DNA of 64,000 bases from Sycobia sp. Sy_11 (taxonomy: Eukaryota > Arthropoda > Insecta > Hymenoptera > Epichrysomallidae): the NCBI GenBank assembly GCA_018907035.1, contig JACCIC010000225.1, forward strand, positions 186,001 to 250,000. Direction: 5' to 3'. Positions 25,004 to 37,140 of this stretch are shown piece after piece. How positions within the stretch are numbered: the stretch's first letter is position 1; every line of letters begins with the position of its first letter. Under the pieces are notes generated by a model. That model was given only the letters and a program-made list of their open reading frames with translations. It was not told the origin of the DNA and made no database searches. A program made the translations under genes and the position numbers.

Positions 25004-27660
25004 ATGAAGTTCGAATTGATTTTCACCTTGTGTTTTTTGGCAATTGGAAATGCGCGTAAGTATTTAAGTATATAAATTATATAAAAATATTCTATTGTTT
25101 TACATTTATTTTCCGAAAAATATGACAAAAATATCATATTTTATCAATAGATCTTTCAAATTAAAGAGCGTATCTTTTTATAATGTGAAATAAAAAATTA
25201 CATTGGTTTTATACGATTAAAAATTATTATATTTTGAAAGGCGTAAGTAACACACTATTCAAAATTTCCCAACTGGTATTACTCTATAATTCATTTATTT
25301 CAACTAAACTTATAAAATCATTCAAATACTATGGAAAAATCTGCTTGCTGTTCCAGACTGCACAATCGTATGGCATTGAGTATTAGCGCCGTTTGCATTA
25401 TATGTTGTCAGGTGGGTACTTTGTGTCATACTAATTCCAGAATACAGTTGAAATTAGGTCGCCGTATGGTATCGTGTATTGTTTCTTCTTATATAACTTA
25501 GGTAGTTATTTTAAAACATTTGTTCAGCACACGTGTTTGAGTCTTCAGTGCACACGAAAAATTTTTTAGTATTATAACTAATAAGTAGACCAAAATCGAG
25601 AAATAGTGGCGTAAAAGGAAATTTATATATAAATGAAACTATATATTAGCGTTAAAATAAAAAGGCACAAGCTAATCAGACTGACTTTAACTGTTAACGA
25701 TGAGTGCTTTAAACATTGATAATACAAGTTTCACAGCAGAAAAGGAGAAAACTTTCAGGTTTCGACATTGTACAGAGAGATCAAAAAAAGAGGGAGAAAA
25801 TGGAGATAGAGAGAGAACAAAATATTTTATGAAACAAATAAAATAAATAATTACCAGATATGCAATATACGAAAAAATTATCTGAAGCCAATATTTCTTT
25901 AACAGTTAAATAATTGAAAAAAGTCAAACCAATTACATTAAATTAATGACCAATTACATTTAATGAAACACATTTTTATAAGACCTGCTATCATGAGAAA
26001 TGGAAAACATGAACACTAGTCTAAAATAGTATACAATGTACACAAGAAAATAAAACAGATCATACGAGCATGGAAAAATGTTCCAATCAAAAATATAAAT
26101 TAAACAGCGATAGGTATAAAAGGAGAATAAAAGAGAATCATAATATTTGTATAAACTAAAATTATTTTACATTCAACGAAACGCCTTGCACTCATAGTCG
26201 TACTGAGAACATTTTGGCAACAACGACATTATATATATATATATATATATATATTGTATAATACTTTATTAGCCTCGTATAGTCCACGTCGGAATGAAGG
26301 ATGGTAAAACCGGTTAACTGATTTTGGACATAAGCGCATAAACCTGTAGTATTCACAACTGTAATTTTCACGCATTTTTCTCTGCGGAATTATTGGTGAC
26401 GAATGATAGAAAATAATAAAAAAAAAAATTCCAAATTACGGAAAGAGAAGATCAAAAAATAATAATTCTATCCTTAGAATATATCGTCTTCCATTTTCCT
26501 TCTGATACGTTACGTTGGGAATGAAACGTCCGCAATGGAGTCTATTGACTCATACTCAACTTTTGTTTTCCCTTCGGTAATTAAATATTTTTGATCTTGA
26601 CTAATGACGCCTTTAGATTTAGGAATTTTTCAACGGCCTTTTATCTAGGATAAACTAGGTTTTTCAAGGCATATCTTCATCATAGTATTCGCGGAAGTTT
26701 AGGAGGTCTAAGACATCGGAATATTCGTCTTATCAACTACGTATTAAATCTGGAATTGTCTTACAAGTCTATATACAAGAGGTAATACTCTTCGTAAGAT
26801 ATTTAAGTTTCATCGTTGACGCACTCATCAAGGAAAAACTCGTGTCCTAGATAGAGTACGAATCAGCTACAACCTCATGTAAATTACACAGAGTATCATT
26901 ATTTTTTTAAATAAAGCAGTACAGAAATATTCACTAATATTGAAATATAATTCTAAAATTGAAATAACAGTGTGAACTGTAGAAAATTACATTCCTAAAA
27001 CAAAATCTCAACGACAACATAGCAGATATAGTTAAATTAATTTGCGGCCGCTCGCCGATAGTCGAATAATGTTCCCTGTAGTAAAGGCGCACAGTCGACA
27101 TTTCTGTATGCCGGCCATTGTATTTGGGAAACATGCATGAAACTGAGGTAGTCGATTATGCCAATGATTATAAATATTAGTTGCATATATAAAATAATAC
27201 ATTATGCAACGAATACGTGGAGGATCCTATTTGACGAATGTAAAGTTCGCAACATTAGATACAGGTGAGTATAAGAGACAAAGTTAAGTAATTGATTATG
27301 AGAAATCTTCTCCAGTGTCTTCTGGAACAGATAAAAGTATTCTTTTACAATCCCGCATAGTATCGCAAAAGAAAGGATTATTTTCTAATTTCATTAATTA
27401 TTATTTAATTCTAACAGTGAATTAATTAAAACTGTCCCTCTTTTGCTCTCAATTTATCCAGGAAAATCGTTTATTTCCTCCTTTCTTGGGTACTCAATCG
27501 ATGTAATTCTATTTTCTACCAAATCTCTGTTAGGGAGAATCTTATTGCCGTTGTATACGTCGACGCCCTAGTAATCTCAAATTAGCAAAAAGTATCTGAA
27601 GTAATCTGTAAGTATCTCCAATAAATATTTAAACAAAACAATATTTAAACAAACATAGAA

Positions 27661-27711
<51 letters not shown>

Positions 27712-30368
27712 TATGTATATGTATAAAAATTAGATAGATATAAATTACATCTCAAAGCGGTTTAAAAATTCAACCAAAATGCAAATAAATACATTTTTTA
27801 TTCAAATCTCAAAATTAATCATGATGTTTTTCATGTCATGTTTCATCATGATACAGTCATGAGAAGTTACACATTAAAGAATTACTGTGCCAGGTAGTTA
27901 TAAAATGAGAACCAAAATAATTCAACATTACGTAATACATTCAATAGTCATGAAAATTTTTCTTTTAATGCAAATATAAAAAAATTATTTAAGTTAGTAA
28001 TGTAATACGAATTAAAATAGGTTTCCTGAATCGAATCATTGGAGGTCGCAACGCAGAGAATACCCAATTTCCAAATGTAGTAGCAGTGTACAGCCTCGCA
28101 CGAGCAAGTGAGGAGATATTCTCTAGTGGAACTATATATAATACACGATGGATCGTTATTACTGCCGATATTGCATCAAAAATTGGCAGAATCATTGACT
28201 ACAATCTTATCAGAGTAATTGCAGGAATGTTGAACCACCTTGAGGCTACCCCACCTATGTATATGCGAAATGTTATACTTTCTCGTACATTTGCAGACAG
28301 CTTCCAAAATTCGTAAGCTAATATGAATCCGACTTATTTATTTACTCTTAAAGTGCATATATAATTTTCAACTGAGCTGTGCTATCACACATACATAACA
28401 TATGTAACTTCTTATAGAACATAGAAAGTATCAAGAGAGTCTCAAATATAACAAACGTAGAGATTTTAACAATATAAGAATTCCTTTATTATAATAAGTA
28501 TATTGCACTCCAACAGTTAATTTTATATGCTTCTGGCCTTGTATATTGAGTTACTATTTTGTAAGTCTAAAATATATATAAATACATTATATAAAAACTG
28601 CGGTTCGTAAGATATAATATAAAATTATAATTTTAAAAATATGTTTTTTAATTAAAGAAACAAATTTGAAATCACAGTTTACAATAATTCGCAAAGATCG
28701 TTTAAAAATCATAAGTAAGTCATTAATAAACCATTCGAATTTGGAATAGGATTGTAACATCAAAGAGTTATTTACATTATTTTGAAATTAATTTGAATAA
28801 TTTATTAATAGATATTTAAGCTATGCATTAATTTTATAACGCTTTTAAAGTTTTAATGAATAATTGTAAATTTATAAGTACATATATTAAAACTTGATTG
28901 TTTTTAAAAAAAAATTATAGTTCAACCTTTATGTTTCCATAGAGATAATGAATATATCAAGATACTAGTAGTCTATCCGTCTATAATTTTTTTCAGCATA
29001 AAGGATAATAAATATTTAAAATAAAAAATTCAAAATTAATTTATAATAAAAAAGAAGTGTAGGTTCCTCCCTAAACCATTTACTGAGCTCACCAATAAGA
29101 TTACAATTAATCTAACTTTAGACATATGGCATCAAAAAGTATAACAGATTTTAAATTGCTTAAAGACTAAAATGAAATATTTGACTTGTGAGAATATATA
29201 TAATAGAAATGTTTTCTTGTCGCTCAGATTAGTAAATGTGCAAAATTATGCAACTCTTCAACTACTCAGACGATCTTTATTGAACACCTATCAAATTGTT
29301 TTTATAGATCTAACGATTGTTAAAAATAAATATATCAGCATACTAATCGTCTCCACCATCTATGAACCGTCATCGGTATCATATTTCAAAATTATTTTTT
29401 AGTTAATATTTTTAGGTATACTTCTAATTATTTTTAACAATATTCACAATCATGAGTAGCATATTTACAAAATGAGTCCATAAAGAGAATGTATAAATCT
29501 TTTATAATGAAACGACGAATCACAAAATGAAATATAAATTGGTGATATTAATCGAAACAATACTCCAGACTTAACTTAATGAAAAATTCATGTTTTATTC
29601 ATTTTTGCAGTTTAATAATTCAATTACAAAAATGATTGCTTACTTTTCTTTAATTTTGACTTACATTATGCTAATATAATGTAAGAAAACTCACTATAAT
29701 GGAGCACAATATTATTTATTAGTTCCTTAATCTATTCCGCTCAAGATATTATAAATATTGGTAAATGTTAACCATATATTAATTTTACAGATTTGGTAGA
29801 TCTATTAATCTAGGCCTACTAAAATTAGACCGTGATCTTGAGTACAATGAAAACCTTCGGGCAATCCCTTTTCCATCACATGAAAGGTACCCAAGCTACC
29901 GTGTTTTTCTGGCTGGTTGGGGATCCACAACACTGAATCAATCAGATAATCATGCAATAGCGCTATTTATGCAGGCCATAAATTTAAATGTAATGATGTT
30001 AGACGACTGCAGAAACGCTATTGCGTCAATGATTAGCAGTGGACAAATGCCAATAATGTATTATAATGAATATAATTTTTGTACGTTGGCGCCAAACATG
30101 AAAGGTCCATCTTTTGTAAGTATTTCATAAATTAACTAGTATTTGTAAGCTTTAATGTATTCCTTATATATATCCATTACAAATTTTAAATATTTTTATT
30201 TAGGGCGACTCTGGTGGTCCAGTAATGAAACAAAATGAACACGGTGAATTCAAGGTTATTGGAATTATTTCTCATGGAGTTCCAGGGACTGGACTGGGGG
30301 TGTACACTTTTGTTTCTGAATTCATCGAATGGGTTGAAACTGAAATTTCTAATTTCTCATCACTATGA
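25004..30368 (+). CDS. SPH3: secreted serine protease homologue keeping only the active-site Ser
   Basis: Four plus-strand exons: 25004-25055, 28021-28312, 29791-30115 and 30204-30368, giving 277 residues. Donors are GTAAGT, GTAAGC and GTAAGT, and acceptors are TAG, CAG and TAG. Intron phases are 1, 2, 0, as in SPH1 and SPH2. The signal peptide is MKFELIFTLCFLAIGNA. The propeptide RFLNR precedes IIGGRNAE. The His region reads TADIASKIG (His to Ile) and the Asp region INLGLL (Asp to Asn), but the last exon begins GDSGGP, so the Ser and oxyanion region are kept. GWGS is also kept, unlike the paralogues. Two Cys remain in the mature region (DDC and NFCT, matching C168-C182). Without His and Asp it should not be a normal protease. 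Poly(A) signals AATAAA lie at 30426-30436. It is probably the least diverged member of the cluster. Confidence 0.92.
26229..26254. repeat. (TA)n microsatellite in SPH3 intron 1
   Basis: About 13 TA units. Confidence 0.88.
27663..27708. repeat. (TA)n microsatellite in SPH3 intron 1
   Basis: About 23 TA units. Confidence 0.92.
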
Positions 30369-30425
30369 TAGACCCATTATTTATTTATCTAGATAGAATT
30401 AATATAATAATTAGTATTGTTTAAA

Positions 30426-30436
30426 AATAAAATAAA
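30426..30436 (+). terminator. SPH3 polyadenylation signals
   Basis: Two overlapping AATAAA hexamers about 60 bp after the stop codon of SPH3. Confidence 0.6.
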
Positions 30437-30439
30437 AAA

Positions 30440-33400
30440 TTAATCCTGAAACTTAGATTTGTAACCGTTTTATTAAATAAAATCCTTAGCAATTAATTTT
30501 ATTATATCAATAAACACAAAATGTGTTTATTGATATACATCGTAAAATTAAGCTCACTATATTTTTATTTTTTCTTCATTGGAAATTCACTACATATTTA
30601 GTGAAGCATAATTAATAATTAATATTAATATTTATTTTTTATAGGTTATTATTAGGTTATTAGGTAGAATAACTAAATAAATACTTTTGGATAAATTTCA
30701 CAAAAATTATGTTATTAATACTGTTTCAGTGATTGGAACATATTTAAAATTTTATACAAAATGAATATTTGTGTATAATAATTTCTTATTGACAAAATCG
30801 TTTATTTAGATTCTATTAATAATTTAAACATTTTTTAAAATCTTATTTCTGTAACTGAATCCGCAGAATTATCATTATTTTCATCTAATTAATTTTTGCG
30901 AATCCTTTTTTATTTAACGTATTTTCGATATAACATTCTGCTGTCAATGAGAAGATTTACCGTAGTCTTTTTGCACTGTAATAATCCTCATTCTTGTAGT
31001 TATTCTTACTTTATATGATAGTTTAATTTTTTACTCTATAAATTATCTAAACATGACTTTGCTTATATGGACTATAAAAGCATATTTTGTGCTTATACTA
31101 CTATTAAGCGATTCATTATTCGCTAATATACTTATCATATAATACTCATGTACCAATAAAAAAAGTCTATTCGGGATATTATATTTTACTTAAAATAAAA
31201 CTACCTCAAGACGAAGCAAATTAATGGTAAATTATGTGTGACATTATTTAAGCCGTTTACTTACATTTTGATTTTTGTTTATTTCGAAACTTCGATTTTT
31301 TAATTAAGAATGTACTACGATGATCTAAACTGATGTTCCCAAAGGCGCCTGATTGTCAAAAATAGCATTATAGCCAGTTCGCAATAAAATAATTAAGTCT
31401 CTCCGTTACAGTTTTAAATATTAAATTAATTTGTTTACCGAAAATCAGCCATTCAGACGTGAGACAATGGTAATTGTACCTAGGATTAGAGAAAAAAAAT
31501 TCGAGGTAAGCATTGAAATACACCTGGACTTCAATATTGAAAACAATTGCATGCATATTCTTTTTGCGTCTTCGTAGAAGCTTTATTTTCATTGGCTTCG
31601 AGCTGTGCTATTACCATATACTTATAAGACAAAAGTTACCTAGGCTCGAGAATAAAACGCTTTGTTACATTTTCGATTCCTTCTGTTGCGATTGCTTGAA
31701 ATCCACACACAAGTTTACGCACAACTCTCACATTTTATTGTTTTAGTCTCTACAGCGCCGACGTTTTTCGGTACAATAATTTAATCATAAAGTATATTTT
31801 GCATATTTCTTCAACGAAAATGGTAAAAATTACTCCACAAATTAAAGCCTCGGAGCTCGTTAATATACATTTCGTTTTCATCAAAATTTTAATCCGAATA
31901 AAATTTTTAGATTAACGTCTTGCGCGCATGTAAAATAAATTTTCGAAAGCACGAACTTACACAGTATACGAAAGTTCTAACTAAATATTTTTAGTTGCCG
32001 GTCCAAACTTTCGTAAAGTTCTTTACAGCTTTAACAATTTATGCGAAATTAACTAAATTGTGTCCTCTGTTGCCAAATAAGTTATTTAATAAAAATCTCA
32101 AAATTTTCAAATATTGAAAATTTTACTTTTTACAAATTTAAATTTATTAGTCCTTTAATGATTTCTGAAATTCAATGGATTTATAATCGTTAAAAAATTA
32201 TGGCAGCGTTCATGTACAGAAGTAGATATTATTCAAAGTAAGATAAGAATAACGGCTTGTGAATTTTATCACTGTAAATTAACTCTAAGTGTGGCATTAG
32301 CAAAGTCAAGCAGTTCAAAATGCAAATACATTAACAGATAGTTGAAGAAAAATAGATGTATTTACATCAAGGAAATAATTAGACATGGATCGAATTGTAT
32401 TTGATAATCTTAATAAATCGAATTTACGAGTTTTGTTCATTATTATAAATTTTTTTTCGCGAACAAATAAAAATCAATCCAATATAAATTTCTTTTTTCC
32501 TGTGCGCTTTCCTTCTTATTTTTAGTCTCTACGAAAATTATAGCATTTGTTTATTCACCCCTATTGGGAGAAATCCGATTTGTTGCCGTAGTAGAGTGTC
32601 TTCTCTTCCTCGAAGTTTCACGAAAAGTATCCTCATCTCATTCAATAACATTCACATAAAATACAAGAATACGCGGATTTTCGCTTCTCGCATATACGGC
32701 AAACTCAATAAGACAGAACCATAAATGCAGATATTGAAACATTTACTGCTTGCTACATAACGATACATATCTAGCATATTCAAGGATCATCAATTTGTTA
32801 AAGTGTTTGCATTATTTTATTGTAAAAAGATGCTTTTATGCTTTTAGAAGAATATAGAAAGGATTGGACAGAAAGGACAGAAAAAAGTCATTAATTGAAT
32901 TGAAGTATTTATTTAAAATATATAGTGTACACTATGCGACGTTTCGATCACTTAATTGTTACATTTATCCATATGTTGCGATATTGTAGCTTAATGAGAA
33001 TAACAAGTAATTTTCAGATAGGTTGAAAAGTGCATAGGAAATACAAGTTAAATAAATGATCCCATGAAATCATTGAATTATAATTCGTCAATGTATACCT
33101 CATTCTTTAGTTCTTATAATTATATAGCTTCAATGAAAATCATTGTCAATAAGGTGACACATATTTGTAAATAAAAAATTTAGCTTACCATCACGAAACA
33201 TTTTCAAACTAAATTTTCTTTAACACAATATACGTATATCTGTATCTAAAAATACAAGGTAAAATATATTATAATTTTGAAATCAATAATTTCCATCTAT
33301 TTATTTTTTACTGCAAAAAATTTCAAATTAGCATCAATTTATCTTCCAGTTTATAAATGCGTATTAATAAAGTAATCTTATAATTTATGTTACCACAAAT

Positions 33401-34079
33401 TCGAATTTCAGAATTTCAATTCAATTTATTTTAAAAACTTTTTTTACTTCATAACTTTAATGTTGTAAGTAATGAGCAATACTATAGATTAGTTCTTTTT
33501 TCAATTTCACAGAATATATTATTGTGTAAAACCTATCTGTTATGCCTATATCATCTTATAAAAAATCTCCCAGATACTTTTTATTTGAATGTACTTTATG
33601 TAATAACTGTACAATAATAGGAACAGACTTATTTTTAAAACAGAATGACAGAATACATTTTTTTTCATAGCTGGAAAAAATTCATAATTATTAGAAGGAA
33701 AATATAACGTTAAGTACGGCAATCACATTGTAAATGATTGATTTCATATAGTCGCCTTATTTTTAATGACAAAATTGACAAATCCCACAATATTGTATTA
33801 CGTGATCTTATAGAATAGAATATACTTATCTATTATTTCTATCAAAACTATTATTTCTATCGTTTTTACTGTAAACACGATATATCAGAGAGCTACATTT
33901 ACCCGAAAAATATTTCACCAAACGGTCAAGAATCCGACAGCACTTTTTACAACTTATGCCAAATTTCGAATGCGAAAATTCTTAAATGAAAACTCTAGAG
34001 ACGTGCTGACACCTTGCGGTAATAATCGTATTTGCATATCTTGACCCACTGCTCACCGTCCCAGTAGTAAATCTTTTAT
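30440..34079. other. AT-rich intergenic DNA
   Basis: About 3.6 kb between SPH3 and the repeat cluster. ORFs on both strands (for example near 31370-31745) are short shadows of each other with no recognisable domain. Nothing supports a gene. Confidence 0.5.
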
Positions 34080-34107
34080 ATAAGTCTCTCTCTTTCTCTT
34101 TCTCTCC

Positions 34108-34191
<84 letters not shown>

Positions 34192-34210
34192 TATTCTTCC
34201 TCTCTCTCTT
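34080..34210. repeat. (CT)n microsatellite
   Basis: A long CT tract with minor TTTC, CCCT and GTCT interruptions. It forms the left edge of the transposon cluster at 34.2-39.0 kb. Confidence 0.93.
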
Positions 34211-34243
34211 CTTCCTCTTATATTTCTTGTACTGTCTTCTTTT

Positions 34244-34870
34244 CAATCTGGATTTCGAGCTGGATACATTCGTTATTATGATTCACAGGCTACATTACTA
34301 AAAATAATTTGATAAAAATAAAGATATTTGGAAGTATATTGACCAAAGGTTTGTGAAATTATTGCTTTTGTTTGATGTAAAAAGAGCATTTAATTCCATA
34401 AATCATTACATCCTTCTTCGGAATTTCAGAAATTTAAATTTTAGTAAAGAAGCTATTTCCTGATTTCACTCCTATAATATTAATGATAAAACATCACAGT
34501 TCCTTTAGATTACATCTGGTGTGTCTCAAGGATTATCACTTGGGTCGACAATATTTCTAGTGAGCTCGTTAGCAATCGTCATTAAAAATTGTAAGTATAT
34601 GCTTTTTGCAGATCATATACAAATTGATATAGAATGCAAAAAGGATGACTCAAACTTCTGTATAGCTAAGGTGAATGAAGACATTCTCTCAATAATTGAC
34701 TGGGTTAATGAAAACTGGATTTTCTTAAATGCAGCTGAAACAAAAGCTATTATTTTTGCTTTAAATAGAATAATATAAGACTGATCAAGGCTCTACTACC
34801 TCCTATTAAAATGGTTGGATTGGAAAATTTTGGGTTGAAACAATCAAAAATTTAAACATGATAGTATAAG
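34244..34870 (+). mobile_element. LINE reverse-transcriptase fragment (Jockey/I-like)
   Basis: Plus-strand pieces in more than one frame include QSGFRAGYI (34244), LLFDVKRAFNSINHYILL (near 34365), GVSQGLSLGSTIF (near 34520), MLFADHIQID (near 34600) and WVNENWIFLNAAETKAI (near 34700). These follow the order of non-LTR reverse-transcriptase motifs (QxGFR, DxxKAFDxxxH, GVPQGSxLGPxLF, YADD, N-x-LN-xKT). The YADD box reads FADH, so the catalytic centre is damaged. No endonuclease, ORF1 or 3' tail is visible. Confidence 0.65.
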
Positions 34871-35070
34871 AAGACTATTCGTAGAATGCTCATGTTAGGC
34901 AAATCTGATCATGGTATCTGATCGTCAATTCACGGATCTCCATAAAAAGATGAAGAAGATGCTTGGCAAACGAGAAGCCATGCACTTTCAATCACTTTGT
35001 GGAGCTATTACAAAATAGACACGCAAAATTATTGTCTGTCCAAATAATCAAATTTTCTTTTTTTCCACAG

Positions 35071-35524
35071 GTTTATGTTGATGCTCATATATATGTTATA
35101 CTATACGATGAGTAACTAATTACGAAAAAGTTTCTAACATTTGAAAAGCCATTTGTAGATGCTATATATAGATTAACGCCGGCATTCCAACGAGAATATT
35201 TTATTTACTTTTTACAGTAATAACTACAAAAGCAGATCACGTAAGTACTAAACTATAAATAATCAAATACATATCTATATCCATTTTATATTTTATATTT
35301 GTTCAATTAAAAAAATTGTTATTTCCAGATATTTTCAATTTTATTTTCATTTATAAAAAAGAAATCAAATTGCATATAGGTCAATCTTTGAAAAATTATG
35401 TGAGGTCATTGATGTCCCAAATGTAAACGTTATCATGTACGATTTTCAATCAGCGCATACAGCGAATGAGAAACAATTATTAATAGACGCCAGAATTGTA
35501 GAGTGCACTGTCCATTTTGATAGA
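35071..35524 (+). pseudogene. MULE/FLYWCH-type transposase-like gene fragment with splice sites
   Basis: Two exon-like blocks, 35071-35239 and about 35380-35524. The first follows TTTTCCACAG and ends at GTAAGT; the second follows ATAG and ends at GTAAGT. The second is open for 48 codons and contains VNVIMYDFQSAHTANEKQ then ARIVECTVHFDR. This fits the MULE transposase core pattern (IMxDFExAxxNA ... FPxAxIxGCxFHFxR) common in FLYWCH-type genes. The first block has FVDAIYRLTPAF and, after a one-base shift, VITTKADHV, like the segment just upstream in that family, but with stop codons. So it is probably a decayed, intron-containing domesticated or host-captured transposase gene. The family call is from memory of the motif. 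Confidence 0.45.
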
Positions 35525-35749
35525 GTAAGTATTTTTATAATAATTGAATGCAAACAAGAATATTCATTTATATTATTTGAATATTTTCATGTAATTAACA
35601 GGAAAATTTAATATATGGGTTTTTTTTCAAACCTTCTTACAGAAGCTAATGCTTATTAGCTTTTCTTACGCTCGAAAATGTACCATGGAAAGCTGCTGGC
35701 AAAAATAAAGTTGATAGAATGTCACACATTATACATATTCGTTCTATTG

Positions 35750-36330
35750 AAAAAGTTTTTAATTTTGTCCCAAACACTTAAAAGTGAGAGAGTACGCTTG
35801 TTCGAAAAAAGAAAGTTGATTGACGGTAATATTTGATACTTTCTCCGTCATTTGTCAAATTTTGTTAATTTGTCCCAGACATTTGCAAGATCCAAAGGAG
35901 ACTTGTTCGAAACAGGAAAATTAAAAAATTTAACGTTAAACATGTTTGCGAAGAAGTGAAACATGTTAAAAATTTGTGCTAAATAGTTGAAACTTGGAGA
36001 GGACATATTTTCGTACAGAAAAATTGATAGACGATAACAATTCATACTTTTACAGTCCATTGAAAATTTTGAAAATTTGTTTCAAAAACCTGAAAGTTCC
36101 AGAGAACACTTTTTCAAGATAGGATATAGCGCAAAATGTCACAGTTATGATTTTTTTCGGTCCTTAGAAACATTTCGAAAATTTGTCCCAAACAGTTGAA
36201 AGTTGAATAGGACACATTTTCGCAAAAGGAAAGTTAATGGAGGGGATCATTTGGTATTGTTTCAGTCCACTCAGAAATTTTTGGAATTTTGTCCTAAACA
36301 GATGAATGTGCTAGAGCACACACAGATATA
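35750..36330 (-). repeat. left array of ~100-bp tandem repeat
   Basis: About five diverged units. The TTCG landmark before a purine-rich stretch recurs near 35811, 35906, 36010, 36113 (as TTCA) and 36219, spacing 95-106 bp. Each unit also has AATTTGTCCCAAACAGTTGAAAG-like sequence (longest shared words under 20 bp). It is the inverted counterpart of the array at 36.8-37.14 kb. Confidence 0.75.
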
Positions 36331-36799
36331 TATGTATATATAATATTCGTCACGCCAGATACATTTAAAAAAGTTTGAAGAGTTATATGCTCGTAAACTG
36401 GCATTCAGTTGGCTTTACTGAAATAGTTCAGAAAATGTCAATAAGTTCTTATACTACAGAAAAGGACTGGCTTTTTATATTTAAGTTTTCTACCCGCAAT
36501 CAAATTTGTCGACTTATATCTATAATTAAGGCATGCCTTCTGGCTTACTTACGCTTTTCGCAGTAAATAAGTAAATCAGCTTGCTATTAAGTACAGATTT
36601 TTTCTTTGCTTGTAAGCTTATCGTATTCTACACTAGTTATCATTCCTAGTTCACGATATTGACGCAAGGCACTATAACGATTTAATACATTCACCGATCA
36701 GTACGCTCCTTTTATAAGGTGCATCTTTAATTTATTTAACTACTAATAATTTAATAATTTAAATAACAAAAATTATCTACTTTTGTCAATTCACCGCAA
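36331..36799. other. spacer between the inverted ~100-bp arrays
   Basis: About 470 bp of AT-rich sequence with no repeat unit or domain recognised. It would form the loop if the two arrays paired. Confidence 0.4.
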
Positions 36800-37140
36800 C
36801 TATGTCGAACATTACATTATACAATTTTCCTGTTTCGAAAGTGTCCTTTCAAGTTTCAACTTTTTGGGATAAATTTTCGAATTTTTTCAAAGGACTAAAA
36901 AAGTATCAAATGTATCATTCTTCATGTTTATCATTTCGAAAACGTATCCTCTTCAACTTTCACCTATTTGGGACATATTTTCGAAATTTGTCAAAGGACC
37001 GAAAAAGTATCAATCGTATCATTCTTAATCTTTTTCGTTTCGAAAATCTGTCCTGTTAAACTTTCAACTGCTTGGGACAAATTTTCGAAATGTTTCAATG
37101 ACCGAAAAAGTGAGAACTGTGACATTCTACGAAAATTTGA
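36800..37140 (+). repeat. right array of ~100-bp tandem repeat, inverted relative to the left array
   Basis: TTTCGAAA landmarks at 36833, 36934 and 37038 give periods of 101 and 104 bp. Each unit ends with a GGGACAAATTTTCGAAA-like segment, the complement of the left array. The array abuts the 3' end of the Penelope-like ORF, so it is probably a terminal part of that element. Confidence 0.8.
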
